In this document: positions 30,680 to 41,619 of the stretch, in pieces
Layout of the letters: each line of letters begins with the position of its first letter
Position numbering within the stretch: position 1 is the first letter of the stretch
DNA from: Mesostigma viride
Lineage: Eukaryota; Streptophyta; Mesostigmatophyceae; Mesostigmatales; Mesostigmataceae
Reading direction: 5' to 3'
Length of the DNA: 43,942 nucleotides
NCBI GenBank assembly: GCA_009746045.1
Contig: RPFO01001393.1
Coordinates: 1-43,942, forward strand
The notes under the pieces: model-generated
The model's database searches: none
What the model saw: only the letters and a program-made list of their open reading frames with translations
What the model was told of the DNA's origin: nothing
Translations under genes and position numbers: made by a program

Positions 30680-30949
30680 ATGCAGGTCTTCCTAGAGATA
30701 GCCACGCGGCTTCCGCGGCCTTCGCGTCTTTCCTATCAGACAACTACCCTAGTCCTTCCACGGCGTTGGATCGCCATGCGTCCAGGCATAGTTGTCTCAC
30801 TTCATATTCATCATCCTGAACGACTCGAAAACGCGGAAAAGATAACGGCAGGCTCGAGCTACCATGGACCGGATTCCCCCGATTTCTGGCCTGCGCTGGT
30901 TGTCTCCTTGATCTTTTCACGTTCGTGCTCTCTCAACCCTACCAAGTAG
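30680..30949 (+). CDS. Possible coding exon, 89 residues
   Basis: The frame MQVFLEIATRLPRPSRLS ... AEKITAGSSYHGPDSPDFWP ends in a stop at 30,949. Just before it, a pyrimidine tract ending CTCCCTCCATGCAG looks like a 3' splice site, so the true exon may start at 30,685. No family recognised. Confidence 0.2.
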   Translation: MQVFLEIATRLPRPSRLSYQTTTLVLPRRWIAMRPGIVVSLHIHHPERLENAEKITAGSSYHGPDSPDFWPALVVSLIFSRSCSLNPTK

Positions 30950-31365
30950 AATCCCTATCAACCCTACCCCTCCCTCCCATACAATAATGGAGACAACTAT
31001 TCCTGGATGCGTGAGATTAGTCATTACAGATTTACAGTTGCAGTTACCTCAATGCTTGCTGCCAGCCACATGTTGTTGGAGTGAAATTCTGCAAGTTCAG
31101 ACCATGTGCATGCCAGGTACCTACGGAGTGTGGATACAAGACATTACACACAGCGATGGGTTGCATGCATGTGCATCTTGCTTGGGCTGGCCACTTGCTA
31201 AGGACAGCAAGTATTTGCATGTCCAGCCCGTCTGCACTGCCTGTACTACGTTACAAAGAACAAGTGTCCGGCATGCACCTGCGTGCGCATTGCCAAACGC
31301 CCTAGCCCACTTGCCCTCGAGCATCTTGAACTGGCACTCACCGAGTTCCCCTGGCAATTGCCAGG

Positions 31366-31776
31366 ACGGCCATGACAGCCATGACAGCCATGACAGCCAC
31401 GCCAGCCACGCCAGCCACGCCAGCCACGCCAGCCACGCCAGCCACGCCAGCCACGCCAGCCACGCCAGCCACGCCAGCCACGCCAGCCACGCCAGCCACG
31501 CCAGCCACGCCAGCCACGCCAGCCACGCCAGCCACGCCAGCCACGCCAGCCACGCCAGCCACGCCAGCCACGCCAGCCACGCCAGCCACGCCAGCCACGC
31601 CAGCCACGCCAGCCACGCCAGCCACGCCAGCCACGACAGCCACGACAGCCACGCCAGCCACGACAGCCACGACAGCCACGCCAGCCACGCCAGCCACGCC
31701 AGCCACGCCAGCCACGACAGCCACGACAGCCACGACAGCCACGACAGCCACGACAGCCATGACGGCCATGGCAGCA
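31366..31776 (-). repeat. 9-bp minisatellite, opposite orientation
   Basis: The plus strand shows GCCATGACA units, then about 40 GCCACGCCA or GCCACGACA units, then GCCATGACG. On the minus strand this reads TGGCGTGGC or TGTCATGGC, the same family as CATGGCTGT at 28 kb with two base changes. Spurious frames (PAT)n, (ASH)n, (AGV)n and (RGW)n arise. Confidence 0.93.
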
Positions 31777-31789
31777 GTTTGGCATGACA

Positions 31790-32817
31790 ACCATGGTGTA
31801 AGCAGTGGGCATGAGGTGCAGCTGTTGGGTAGGGTGGGGAGCCATGAGCATGGGATATGGGAGCTTGTTACATTGGTTGGTTGCTTTGGTGCGGTCTTGT
31901 GCGTGCATGACAACATGAGCGTGCGTGTACGTATACAAATGTTTATGGGAACAAGCAATACACGCCAACCAGCCGGCCGGCCAGCCAGCAACCAAACGCA
32001 AGGAAGCAAGCGTGGAAGCAGGATGTATACATGCAACGAGTTCACTAAGGGAACCATGATGTGCTAGATATTACCTGCTGTCATATTAGTCTCTTTCTGA
32101 AGGACGAATCCTGCTTTTCTCAGTTAGCAACATGCAGCATCCCGGCACCACAACCCTAGTAACATTAGCAAAGAGAAAGCAATGTCACATTAGTCACCTT
32201 GATCTCAACATGACTCCCGGGCTCTAAGAAGAAATGCTAGTAACCGTAATCGCCAACCATACAGGCGTATCCGGTCTGGGAAAATTGCAGGCAACACTAT
32301 TGATACGACTGCCAACCAATGTCTTCATCAGAGAAACAGACTACATGATTTATCGTGTTGAGCAAGCATAAGAACAGGTATTGACAATACTGCTGCTATT
32401 CTGCCCCGGCTGCTGGCAAGAGCTCTGCCAAAACCAAACGCAAAAGCTTACCAATGTCATACCATGATACTGTCCTTCAGACAGTACGCGCTTGAGGACC
32501 ACCGCCAACGCCAAGGCATCACGCTGGGGCTCTGCAGTCAAACGAAAGTGTCAGGTGAAGCGCTGTGGTGATAGAAGCAAATACGCTGCCCCAAACCAGC
32601 AAGTATGAATAAGCCATGAAGTGTTCTATACCTGGGGAACGGTCACTGACATGCCGGGCGGGATAAGTATGGAGAAGTTGTGCATTCCAGCGCTTGAGGA
32701 AAACGGAAAATGGCTGCCAACGGTATGACTGTAGCATCACGGCACCAAAAGTGGCCACAGTCTAGCTGAACACATGCTGGCAATAAGGCAAGTTCATGAT
32801 CATAATAACTATAAACA
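31790..32817. other. No gene recognised
   Basis: Ordinary-composition DNA with short frames on both strands. It lies between the 9-bp array and the right inverted arm; I find no counterpart next to the left arm. Confidence 0.4.
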
Positions 32818-33312
32818 ATAAGCACGCCTGCTTGGTGGGCTCTCGCTCGACAACGCACCATCGGGACCTGACCCCAAGCAAGTCCGGTTTAATTAATGCG
32901 TGCTCCTACATTTATGATCGCGAGCAAAGTCGCCCGTAACTCGCTTGGATATCGGTCTACCTGGCGACATAACAAGGCAATATCAATCTTTTAAGTGAAA
33001 AACAATTGGCAGATGCAGCAATGCAAAGGAACATCGATAGTAATGGCGTCACTTGATATACTGCATTGGAACATTCTGCCACGACAAACACGGTAAAGCT
33101 CTGGAGAAAATCCACGCTACAATGCCTCATTTATTGGATTGCAGGTAACGCCACCTTGTACGTACTCTTAGCAAAATGGAAACGTCAATCTACGTTTAAT
33201 AAACATCCATGCCGCCCCCATCAATTGCCGGACTATCGTTCCCGCTATGGCTGCCGGGGGTGCCCGCTGCACTGTAACTTTGTCAGCAGCTGTCTCTGGC
33301 ATGGGGTTTTAA

Positions 33313-35033
33313 CCCTTAAACCGTGCTGACTGATATTTGCAGCGGACAGTACCAACTGTCCGCTACAAATAGCGGACAGTTGGTAGTGAGAATAACGCGA
33401 ATGCCAGTAGGTATTTCCGTGATATTTTTAGCCAGGCGTCTTCAGCTAGATGTGTACTGCGTCCCGTACCTAAACATCACTATATTCTGACAAGTACACA
33501 GGGACTAATTATTGACCCAAGTACAAGGGGTACCCTTTTTTTGGGACGAAAACGTGAATGTAAAATATTGACGTCCGTGCAGATTTGCGGCCATGGCGGT
33601 GCAGAAAACTGACTGGCGCAGGAGCATTCATGCACGGACTCGTTCCAAATTTTGTAGGCACACTTTATACGTCATAAAGATGCTATAGACCTAGTTGCGC
33701 AACCTCTAACGAGGCGCGCAATCATCTCGGGCTGGTTTTTATTGCGTCAACACGCGTTTACTACTACGGGGATGCCGAGAAGCTAGCACTTGGTATTTGC
33801 CCTTTTATCATTGAATATTTCGCAACGATTAACTTTCTTATGATTATATCGCATAGTTCATCAGCGCTGTGGGCCAGAATAGCCTCGGGGCATCGTTTCT
33901 GTCATGAGCTTGCTACCTGTCAGCCAGCCTTTTTTGCTGTAATTGGACCTGGCGCAGTTTGCAGTCCCTGCCGCTGCCGTGAAGGAGGTAAAGTGGTTTT
34001 ATCGCTCGGTAAGTAATCCCGGACTTATTATTAAGGTTTCGTGGTGTTAAATTTCCCTCCTTACTACTTTTATGTAATGGTTTGTCGTGGTGGCTGCGTA
34101 CACCCATTTCGCCCAGTTTAGCATCCGTTTTGTTCATGGTTAGCTGCGTCTTCATCCTATATACTAGAGTAACGATCGATGTAATGCTTAGATATGTTGT
34201 GCATGGTATTGTGATGGGTTTTCTTGCCTACATTCTTTGGAAAGATGGTATCTTGGCCAGGTTTTGGTTAGCTTTTTGGTTTTGTTAGTAGAGGACACCC
34301 CATAGCCAGTTAGCAGCTACTATAATAAAGCCCAGCATACAGGGAGCACTAGCTAGCACTGTCATTGAGCTAGGCTTACTTGCACTTGTTTATTACAGCA
34401 TCAGCACAAGAGAAAAGTGAGCATCGTGTTTGGCTTGTGTGGTTTCAAGGGTGTGCCCTTACCATGCTATGATACGTACAAATGTGACTGTGCATAGGCG
34501 TGGTTACCTATCTTTATATGCTATGATGGATGTTCTGCAGCCTGGACAGGATGTAATTAGCATGTTTGATCATCCATGATGTTTTTTGTTGCTACGGGAT
34601 GAGAATTTAGCTTTGTAATGCTAGCAGGCGTCACCAACCAAACTGTCCGCTATTTGTAGCGGGCATTTATTTTTAGAGCTTGCAGCTGGGTCCCTGCTCC
34701 ACCCCATGATGTCAGTGTTCAGGAGCCCTTTCTAGCTTCCTTTCTCACTGCCTTGTTCAATCCAGGACCAACAAATAAGATTTGACATCCAATATTGCAT
34801 TATATGTGTCTCTTGTCTCGCACCCTGCGCACCCCCTGCCAGGGGGTGCTATATTTAGCACCCATAGGACATTGCAATATGACCAATGACATGACCCCCA
34901 AGGAGGTCCACATATGTGTGTGCTTTGGTCCTAGTATGGGCCATAAATAATTATTAGGTTGGTTTGTGGACATTATCATGGAAAGTGCCAACTGCCCGCT
35001 ATTTATAGAGGGCAGTTGGACACGGTTTAAGGG
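33313..35033. mobile_element. Non-autonomous piggyBac-like DNA transposon, 1,721 bp
   Basis: Perfect 13-bp terminal inverted repeats (CCCTTAAACCGTG at 33,313-33,325; its complement at 35,021-35,033) are flanked by TTAA on both sides (33,309-33,312 and 35,034-35,037). The paralogous site at 27,257 has a single TTAA, which confirms the boundaries. TTAA duplication and CCCT termini are diagnostic of piggyBac. Subterminal hairpins lie next to each end: ACCAACTGTCCGCTA/TAGCGGACAGTTGGT at 33,351-33,384 and CCAACTGCCCGCTA/TAGAGGGCAGTTGG at 34,988-35,019. A third, TGTCCGCTA/TAGCGGGCA, is at about 34,649. No transposase frame is seen, so it depends on another copy. Confidence 0.88.
34180..34720 (+). 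repeat. Internal segment of the piggyBac-like element shared with 36.4-37.95 kb
   Basis: Its reverse complement is found at 36,412-36,532 plus 37,498-37,948, interrupted by a LINE. Anchors are TAGCATTACAAAGCTA (reverse) and CATGCACAACATAT (reverse). This copy keeps the uninterrupted AGCTTTGTAAT target. Confidence 0.85.
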
Positions 35034-35215
35034 TTAACAGCTTTTACCTGTACTTACGCCGGCATGCTGGAGTCTGGTTTACGCTGGTTACGCAGACTTC
35101 CCGTCTGGATACGCCGCTAGGGCAGTCCACGGCCTGCTTGGAGTAGCTCGCAACCAGGCGCGGCGACGATCCCCGGTCTGATTCTGGTCCGGGGGTGAGT
35201 TTTTAACTCATGAGT

Positions 35216-36190
35216 TTGCGAGCCAGAACCCCCGTTGTGGCCTTCTATACGTGACACACTCGTGACGCTAGGTGGACCGTAAGTAACCTTCGATACCCAG
35301 CGCCAGACCTGGACTTTGGCGCCAAAAAGTGCACCTGGCCCAGCCAAAAGGTCACACCGTTTAGGCCCAACAATGGGGGCATCCCCCCAACCTAGGCATT
35401 CCGGGGATTCAGTTATTATTCCCGGCCGGCGCCCCATGGCCTCACCAAGACAGGCGCGCTGCGCCAGACTTCGGGCTTTGTGCGTCTTCGGGCTTTGGGC
35501 GTCTTGGAATTTAACTTTGGGCGCAAGTTGGGCGTCTTGGAAGTTGGCTTTGGGCGTTTGGCTCTTTTGGCACAAAGGCCGAGCAGATTTCTACTCTACA
35601 CCGGTACTACGCGTGAAAAGCACACACTGGTGCAGCGTAACAGTTCAACTGACATTGTGAAATTACCGCCGCACAGCCAGCCAGATCTGGACGAAGTGAT
35701 GGCCGCAAGATAGTCGTTCAGTTGCTGGGCTATCGTATTTGTAGCATAGGGCGTTTCACCGAGTCTACGGTTAGCATGATGGGGAGGATTCCTTACTTTA
35801 TGTGGGTTAATGAGTAGGGGTGCTCATAGTGGTTTCCCTGGCTTCAGTTCCTTGTCAACTGGGCTCTGTGTCAAGATCACCGACGACCGGGTAAGGAGTT
35901 GTTCCAGTCTGTTCTAGTTTGTATGACGCGGCCTGCTGTTAGGCGTTCTTGTTATTGTCGTTCATCATTGCCGTGAACGTTGTGGCCCGCAGAGTGCGGC
36001 TTCTTTACATACCCGGATGGTGTCGACTTGTTTATTGATGGCGCATTGGTGAATATCGCTGCATGGAGGAATATCGGCTACAACCCGCGGGAAAGTGCTG
36101 GCTCGAATGTGCTTTTTGTATGCAGGATGACTGCCAAGCCGGAGACGAATATGACGCTCGTTATATTGCCAGTCATTCAGACCGATTGCG
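35216..36190. other. No gene recognised; E2F-like palindrome and short repeats
   Basis: ACTTTGGCGCCAAAAAGT at 35,313-35,330 is a near-palindrome like those at 22,557 and 40,832. Between 35,467 and 35,565 CTTTG(G/T)GCGTCTTGG-like units repeat. A 152-residue minus frame over 35,117-35,575 follows these repeats and overlaps the inverted arm; I do not trust it. Confidence 0.35.
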
Positions 36191-36192
36191 CG

Positions 36193-36420
36193 ACTGGTTG
36201 TGGGATACACGTTCCTGGTTGTGGGATACTTGTTCCTGGTTGTGGGATACTTGTTCTTGGTTGTGGAATACTTGTTCCCGGTGGTGGGAAACACGTTCCT
36301 GGTTGTAGGATACACGTTCCTGGTTGTGGGATACGTGTTCCTGGTTCAAGTGGGAGGGCAGTGTTCTTGGCTGTGGGATACTTGTTCTTGGTGGTTGGAT
36401 ACTTGTTCTTGGTTGTGACA
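36193..36420. repeat. 21-bp tandem repeat, about ten copies
   Basis: GGTTGTGGGATAC(AC/TT)GTTCCT units. The period of 21 gives a 7-residue repeat on either strand (PGCGILV; NQEQVSH). Confidence 0.9.
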
Positions 36421-36532
36421 CTGACATCATGGGGTGTCCCGGCCAGGGACCCAGCTGCAAGCTCTAAAAATAACTGCCCGCTACAAACAGCGGACATTTT
36501 GGCTGGTGACGCTTGCTAGCATTACAAAGCTA

Positions 36533-37497
36533 CCCTCCTCTTGCTGGACGGCAGCCCCGTCCCCCCGGCGACTCGCTTCAAGCTCCTTGGCAGCTGGCTT
36601 CCCTCCACGGCCGACGACATCAACACCCGCATTGGCCAGGCCAGCTGGGCGGCCCTCCGCCGCCTCGACAGGTTCTGGACCTGTCGCTACCTGAGTGAGC
36701 GACGCAAGCGCATTCTGTTCAAGGCCCTTGTCCTCAGCATCCTCCTTTATGGCTGCGAGGCGTGGACCCTGGACCAGGCGCTGAGCCAGCAGCTTGACGG
36801 CACCGTCACTCGAATGCTCCATCATATCCTCGGCGTCCGCTACCAAGAACGCCGCACCCGGTCCGAGCTCTACTGCGAGCTCCCTCTTGTCACCCATACC
36901 ATCCGACACCGCCGCCCCCTCTTTGCCGGCCATCTTGCCCGCACAGACCAGGTGAATACCGATGTGGGCCCTGCCGGGGGGCTTAAGACGGGCCAACGAG
37001 GTAGACACCTCCTCCTATGGCAGGGTCCCCTTGTCCCATCGCACCCCACAAACTTGCGCGCGCCGGGCACCGGCGCGGCGCGACCCGGACCTATGTGACA
37101 CAGCTGCTTGAAGATGCAGGGCTTCTGGGACTATCCGTACTCCGCGCCCGCATGATTGACAAGGAGAAATGGGCTGCCATCTGCGATAAGCACCTTCCCG
37201 AGGGGTTTGCTCCTGTTTTCTCCCCACGGGCCCCGCGGCCCGTTGCTAGCCAGGGTAGAAGTCCGCAGGTGGAGGTTATTGGTCTTGAGGATAGCCGCTA
37301 TACTACCGCCTCGTCTGCCATTACAGTAGAGGACAGCTCGGATGAGGATTACATCCCCATCTAGTGCTTAACGGTTGGGGGACATGATGCAGACGATATT
37401 TGTTTAAACTTTTGTGTAATTATTTTTCTAATGAGATTAGCATAGTACTCCGTGGCATGCCTTTGCGCATGACACGGAAGTACTTACTTACTTACTT
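36533..37497 (+). mobile_element. 5'-truncated LINE with 12-bp target-site duplication
   Basis: ATTACAAAGCTA lies at 36,521-36,532 and 37,498-37,509. The empty version of the site is at about 34,613 in reverse orientation. The 3' end carries a long hairpin, AGTACTCCGTG ... CACGGAAGTACT (37,444-37,484), then an ACTT-type tail. Confidence 0.92.
36538..37364 (+). pseudogene. LINE ORF2 C-terminus, one frameshift
   Basis: The first frame, up to about 37,045, carries FKLLGSWLPSTADDINTRIG, ILLYGCEAWTLDQALSQQLD and FAGHLARTDQVNT. These align with the same blocks of the LINE at 14.8 kb (FKLLGSWLPDTADD, LTYGAEAWTL, GHLARTSQVDT). The second frame, to the stop at 37,364, gives RTYVTQLLEDAGLLGLSVLR, MIDKEKWAAICDKHLPEGFA and an acidic end, EDSSDEDYIPI. 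The shift lies between 37,040 and 37,080. The catalytic YADD part is lost by truncation. Confidence 0.85.
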
Positions 37498-37949
37498 ATT
37501 ACAAAGCTAAATTCTTATCCCCTAGCAACAAAAAACATCATGGATGATCAAACATACTAATTACATCCTGTCCAGGCTGCAGAACATCCATCATAGCATA
37601 TAAAGATAGGTAACCACGCCTATGCAGAGTCGGTCACATTTGTACGTATCATAGCATGGTAAGGGCACACCCTTGAAACCACACAAGCCAAACACGATGC
37701 TCACTGTTTTCTTGTGCTGATGCTGTAATAAACAAGTGCAAGTAAGCCTAGCTCAATGACAATGCTCAGCTAGTGCTCCCTGTATGCTGGGCTTTATCAT
37801 ACTAGCTGCTAACTGGCTATGGGGTGTCCTCTACTAACAAAACCATTTGAAAAGCTAACCAAAACCTGGCCAAGATACCATCTTTCCAAAGAATGTACTA
37901 GGCAAGAAAACCCATCACAATACCATGCACAACATATTTAAGCACGATT

Positions 37950-39390
37950 TGAAAGCTCGTTTAGATAGCCTCCTTACTCGTCTGTATGCACGTAGGCCTC
38001 ACGGGCGCAACCACCTGCACGTGCGTGTTTCTCAGACCAAGCCAGCCCACGGCAACGTGGCTCTCAGGGATTGCGGCAGGTGCTATTGATCGTGCGGGAT
38101 GCTTGTAATTATATTATCACGAAGGCTGATCTTGTTCATTGAATCTCAAGATTATGAGTCTTATCTTGTTGATAACACCTTCATTTGTTTTGCGGGCAAT
38201 GTACATACCAACACGCTATCGGCATCCCTATGGGCGGCACTAACTGTGCCGGGGTCCTTGCAAACCTCTATCTATACATGCACTTATGAGCTTGCATTCA
38301 TGGAGAATCTCATTGCCTCAAACGATGATGTTCGAGATCATCAGGCGTTTTATGGAGAGAGACGCCCGACCAAAAGGGGACCACCGCTCTCTACCGCGTA
38401 AGTACCGTCTCGTAGGAAAGGCATCTACTAGTAGACGGGAAACGACCACCCTCTGTGATTCCTGGAGAGTGCTAGGAATCTCCCCTGTCTCTTGGGGTCT
38501 GATAAGTCCGTACGTTCTGTCTTTAATGACAGGAGGTGAAAGATCTGTGCATTTAGTGGAGCAAAGGGCCACCATTTTATTTTGTTACAATATCGGGTTA
38601 AAGGTTCCTTTACTCTGTATTGGGCACCCGCGTGACGCAGTCACGTGCTTATTAATTAATAGTAATTATATCCATTCCATCCCATGCGGCATAGACGTGA
38701 CGGGCTCACCCCCGGGCAGACTCCTGGTTTGTCTGTAATATGGAGGCAAATGGTACGCAAGGATAGATGGCAAGTAGTGATGAATGAGACCACCCCCAAG
38801 TCTGTGGGGGCTCCGCGTGTGACCGCGTATGGCATTCATAGCGATTCGGGCCGCGGTGCCCACAATGACCCTGTAACTAGGACCTAGATAGCTGACACCA
38901 TCCATTCCATCCCATGTTCCCCTCCCACTGAGGACTTTTGCTCACGTGACGCAGTCACGTGTCTATTAAGGGGAGGGTCCCATAGAAATATATCAAAACT
39001 TACCCCCCCTAATAACTACAGAAATGCAACTGACAACCACTGAATGATGTTTGGGGACCATAAACATGATGTTTGGGCATGCATACCACCACTTGTTGGG
39101 TACTACCGGCCCAGCCATACACCGGCTATGAGCTAAAAATAGAAAAAAACGCTGTCCGGGGCACATCTTGCCCAGAACAGTGGGAGAACCAGTTGCATGA
39201 AAAAAGCACACCCCATATAAAAATGTCATGGGACATGGTTTCTACCTAATTGGATCAACAAAATCAGCACATCCCTTTGAGTTATTAATTTTTGGGCCAA
39301 AAATACGCTTTTTTAGGCGGGGCGTCCCCATACACACTCATAACACATCAATTAGGCCTGAAAAGCACAAGTCAAATTCTGTCATGACCA
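37950..39390. other. No gene confirmed; one possible terminal coding stretch and a palindrome
   Basis: At 37,940-38,090 the plus strand reads LKARLDSLLTRLYARRPHGR, then VSQTKPAHGNVALRDCGRCY and a stop; it could be the end of a lost gene. CACGTGAC-GCA-GTCACGTG at 38,942-38,960 is a perfect 8-bp inverted repeat, and a nearly identical GCGTGACGCAGTCACGTG sits at 38,630, each close to CCATTCCATCCCATG. The rest is featureless. Confidence 0.35.
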
Positions 39391-39399
39391 TAGAAGGCA

Positions 39400-40880
39400 C
39401 TGTCAAAGTTTGGTGGCATTCTGAGCTCAGATGTAGCAGTTATTAATTTTGGCAGTTGGCCACCTGTGCAGACGCTAAGGAAGGCATTAGTGAGTATTAA
39501 GGCACACTACTAACACTTCCTATGCCATCCAAAAGGCTCCTGACCATGCCCAATTCGACCACAATGTACAAGGAGGTGGCTGGGCACCTCATGTGCCCTT
39601 GCCTTACCTCGACACGGGCAACCTGTTGCGTGTGTGCACAACAATGAGGCAGGTAGCTCTACATGCCTAGCCAACACTTCTAAAGCATATTCCAGGTTTA
39701 TGGTGTGCATGGGCATCATCCCAAAACCAAGCTCAAACACACCCAAGAAAGCCATATCCACTAATTGCCCAACAAGGGTAACAACAGACAGTCCACAGAG
39801 AAAGCAGAATTATCATACATGCTGATTGCCTAGGCTTCTCACCATGTTTACCTTGCCTTGCTAGCATATGAATTAGGGCTCTCCCATTTTAGTGGGAGAA
39901 AGGCCAACAAGACAACGATAATCCCTACCTGCGTGCAGTTCCACCCATGCAGTATGCCCCTCAGAAAAACCACTGCCACCTTTCTTTCCAGCGCAATTGT
40001 TTGCCAAGAAACAAATTAAACTCAAGCTTGTGAGCCTCTAACCACAATGAATCCTCTGCTAAGAAAGGCCGCGTCAATATTCACACAAAACTGAGTGCTG
40101 TTAGCAATCTCCTTCCAAGAAACCACTCAGCAAATCCCTGACAACTTGACGATATGCCACGGTCACGCTTTGACACGTCCCAGCCATGCAACGTACATAA
40201 AAACCACTGAAAGGTGCCAGGAATCTGGCGATGAGCAGCACGGAATGGCATTATACCTGGCGCTAACTGCACGGAAAAAAGCCGAAAACTTGCGTTGATA
40301 ACCCATAAAGGAAGCCAAACATTCATAGGGTCACGTTGATCACACGATCGTACCATTACCGGAATTGTCCTTCGCCCAGCGGCGCAAGAAAGAACAACCT
40401 TCCATGGAATAATAAGACGCGCATCCCGCGAGCCTGGAGAGTGTCTTACCGATCATGACGGAAATCTTGCCGAAACCCAGCAAATTTTTTAAAGCTATAC
40501 CAATAACAATTTAAACGCATCCTTGACGCTAGGTAAAGCCCATAAAACCTGACAATCACCGCCGCCAGCGTGCATTCTAATTTATTCCTCTCGACGAAAA
40601 TATCATACTGGACCCCCGTGGCGATGGTCATCAATAAAATCATCGACACTGCAAAAAACACGAACTCCGCTACGAAGTAGTATCATTTACTCATCGTCTT
40701 TAAGATTCGCTCAGTTTCTCTGCATTCCGCGAGCTATCTTTTTCTTCTCTGCCTGAAAGCACGTCGCCATGGCCAGCTCCGGTAGGGGTGCGCGCACCGT
40801 GCACCACTTTTTCACGGTACGGACGGGTACCGCGAATTTTTCGGCGCCAAAAATATTCGCGCCGGGACCGTCCCCTTAAT
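39400..40880 (+). repeat. Dispersed repeat, copy B
   Basis: Same family and orientation as 20,880-22,598. It ends with a near-palindrome (40,832-40,860, core CGGCGCC), a GGGAC/GTCCC hairpin and a TTAATTAATGAATGAATTAA tail. It is well diverged from copy A, and stops interrupt both strands. Confidence 0.62.
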
Positions 40881-41014
40881 TAATGAATGAATTAATTAAT
40901 TAATCCTTTCGTCTCACAGATGCAGGCCCGCTGGATGCATAGTAAAGACTGGGAGACCTCCCGGGCAGCAACCCATGTGGGAAACAGCGGTCTAACCTTT
41001 TTTCTTCGCTAGAA

Positions 41015-41094
41015 CGAGATCTAGTGAGATTAGGTTAGTACTCCGTGGCATGCCTATGCGCATGACACGCAAGTACTTACTAACTCGCTAGAAA
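41015..41094 (+). mobile_element. 80-bp LINE 3'-end stub with target-site duplication
   Basis: TCGCTAGAA at 41,006-41,014 and 41,095-41,103 flanks the last 80 bases of the LINE type seen at 36.5-37.5 kb, including its terminal hairpin (41,037-41,077) and ACTTACT tail. Confidence 0.78.
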
Positions 41095-41467
41095 GGTGAA
41101 GTGCTACTAGGCATAGCCGTCCATAAGCTTTCTCCCTTGTAAACGCCAAAGGGAACCCGACCGTTAAAAGCTGCCATAAAATCTTACAAGAAAATGTGCA
41201 AAGTTGGAGCCCCCCCACCATACAGTAACCATGCCATTAACAATGGTGCAACCATGCAGCATCCAGGGACGCCTTTTGCACGCCTCAGCCCCCTGTCATC
41301 AGACTCATGAAATCAGCGACAGGATAGCCGCCAGCTCACTCGGTCCGCTTCTGTCGAGGCATCCCTCTAATGACCAGCACTGGGCTGCACGTGTGGGAGA
41401 GTAAGGTTCAACAACATTACACCACAGTCACCCCTCCTCCGCTACTAGAAATGCCTACTGATGGGCA

Positions 41468-41566
41468 TCACACCACGGTCCACCCCTCCTCGGCCGCTTC
41501 CGCCTCCTGCCCCATCTTCTTCTTGAGTGCGTACGAGAGGAGCGAGATCTCCACCTGTTCGTACAC
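41468..41566 (-). CDS. Possible last exon of a minus-strand gene
   Basis: The minus strand reads [20 protein letters not shown] followed by [12 protein letters not shown] and a stop at 41,468. A CACACGCGCACAG acceptor-like site lies just before it, and the frame also stays open a little further upstream ([10 protein letters not shown]). The residues look like a real amphipathic C-terminus. The upstream intron would include the 1.16-kb pyrimidine-rich array. No family recognised. Confidence 0.28.
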   Translation of the reverse strand: MYEQVEISLLSYALKKKMGQEAEAAEEGWTVV

Positions 41567-41619
41567 CTGTGCGCGTGTGAGGGCCAGGCGAGAGGCATGG
41601 GAAGAGGGGAGAAGAAAAA

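Larger units (their letters stand above)
32818..35212 (-). repeat. Right arm of the large inverted duplication (interrupted)
   Basis: Reverse complement of 27,041-27,870 in two pieces, 32,818-33,312 and 35,034-35,212, split by a DNA element at a TTAA. Substitutions and small indels throughout show the duplication is old. Confidence 0.85.
36412..37948 (-). repeat. Inverted copy of part of the piggyBac-like element, split by a LINE
   Basis: Reverse complement of 34,180-34,720. The hairpin motif is retained (GCCCGCTACAAACAGCGGAC at 36,477). Its 37,498-37,948 part is closely similar to the other copy, so the two diverged after the inverted arms did. Confidence 0.82.
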
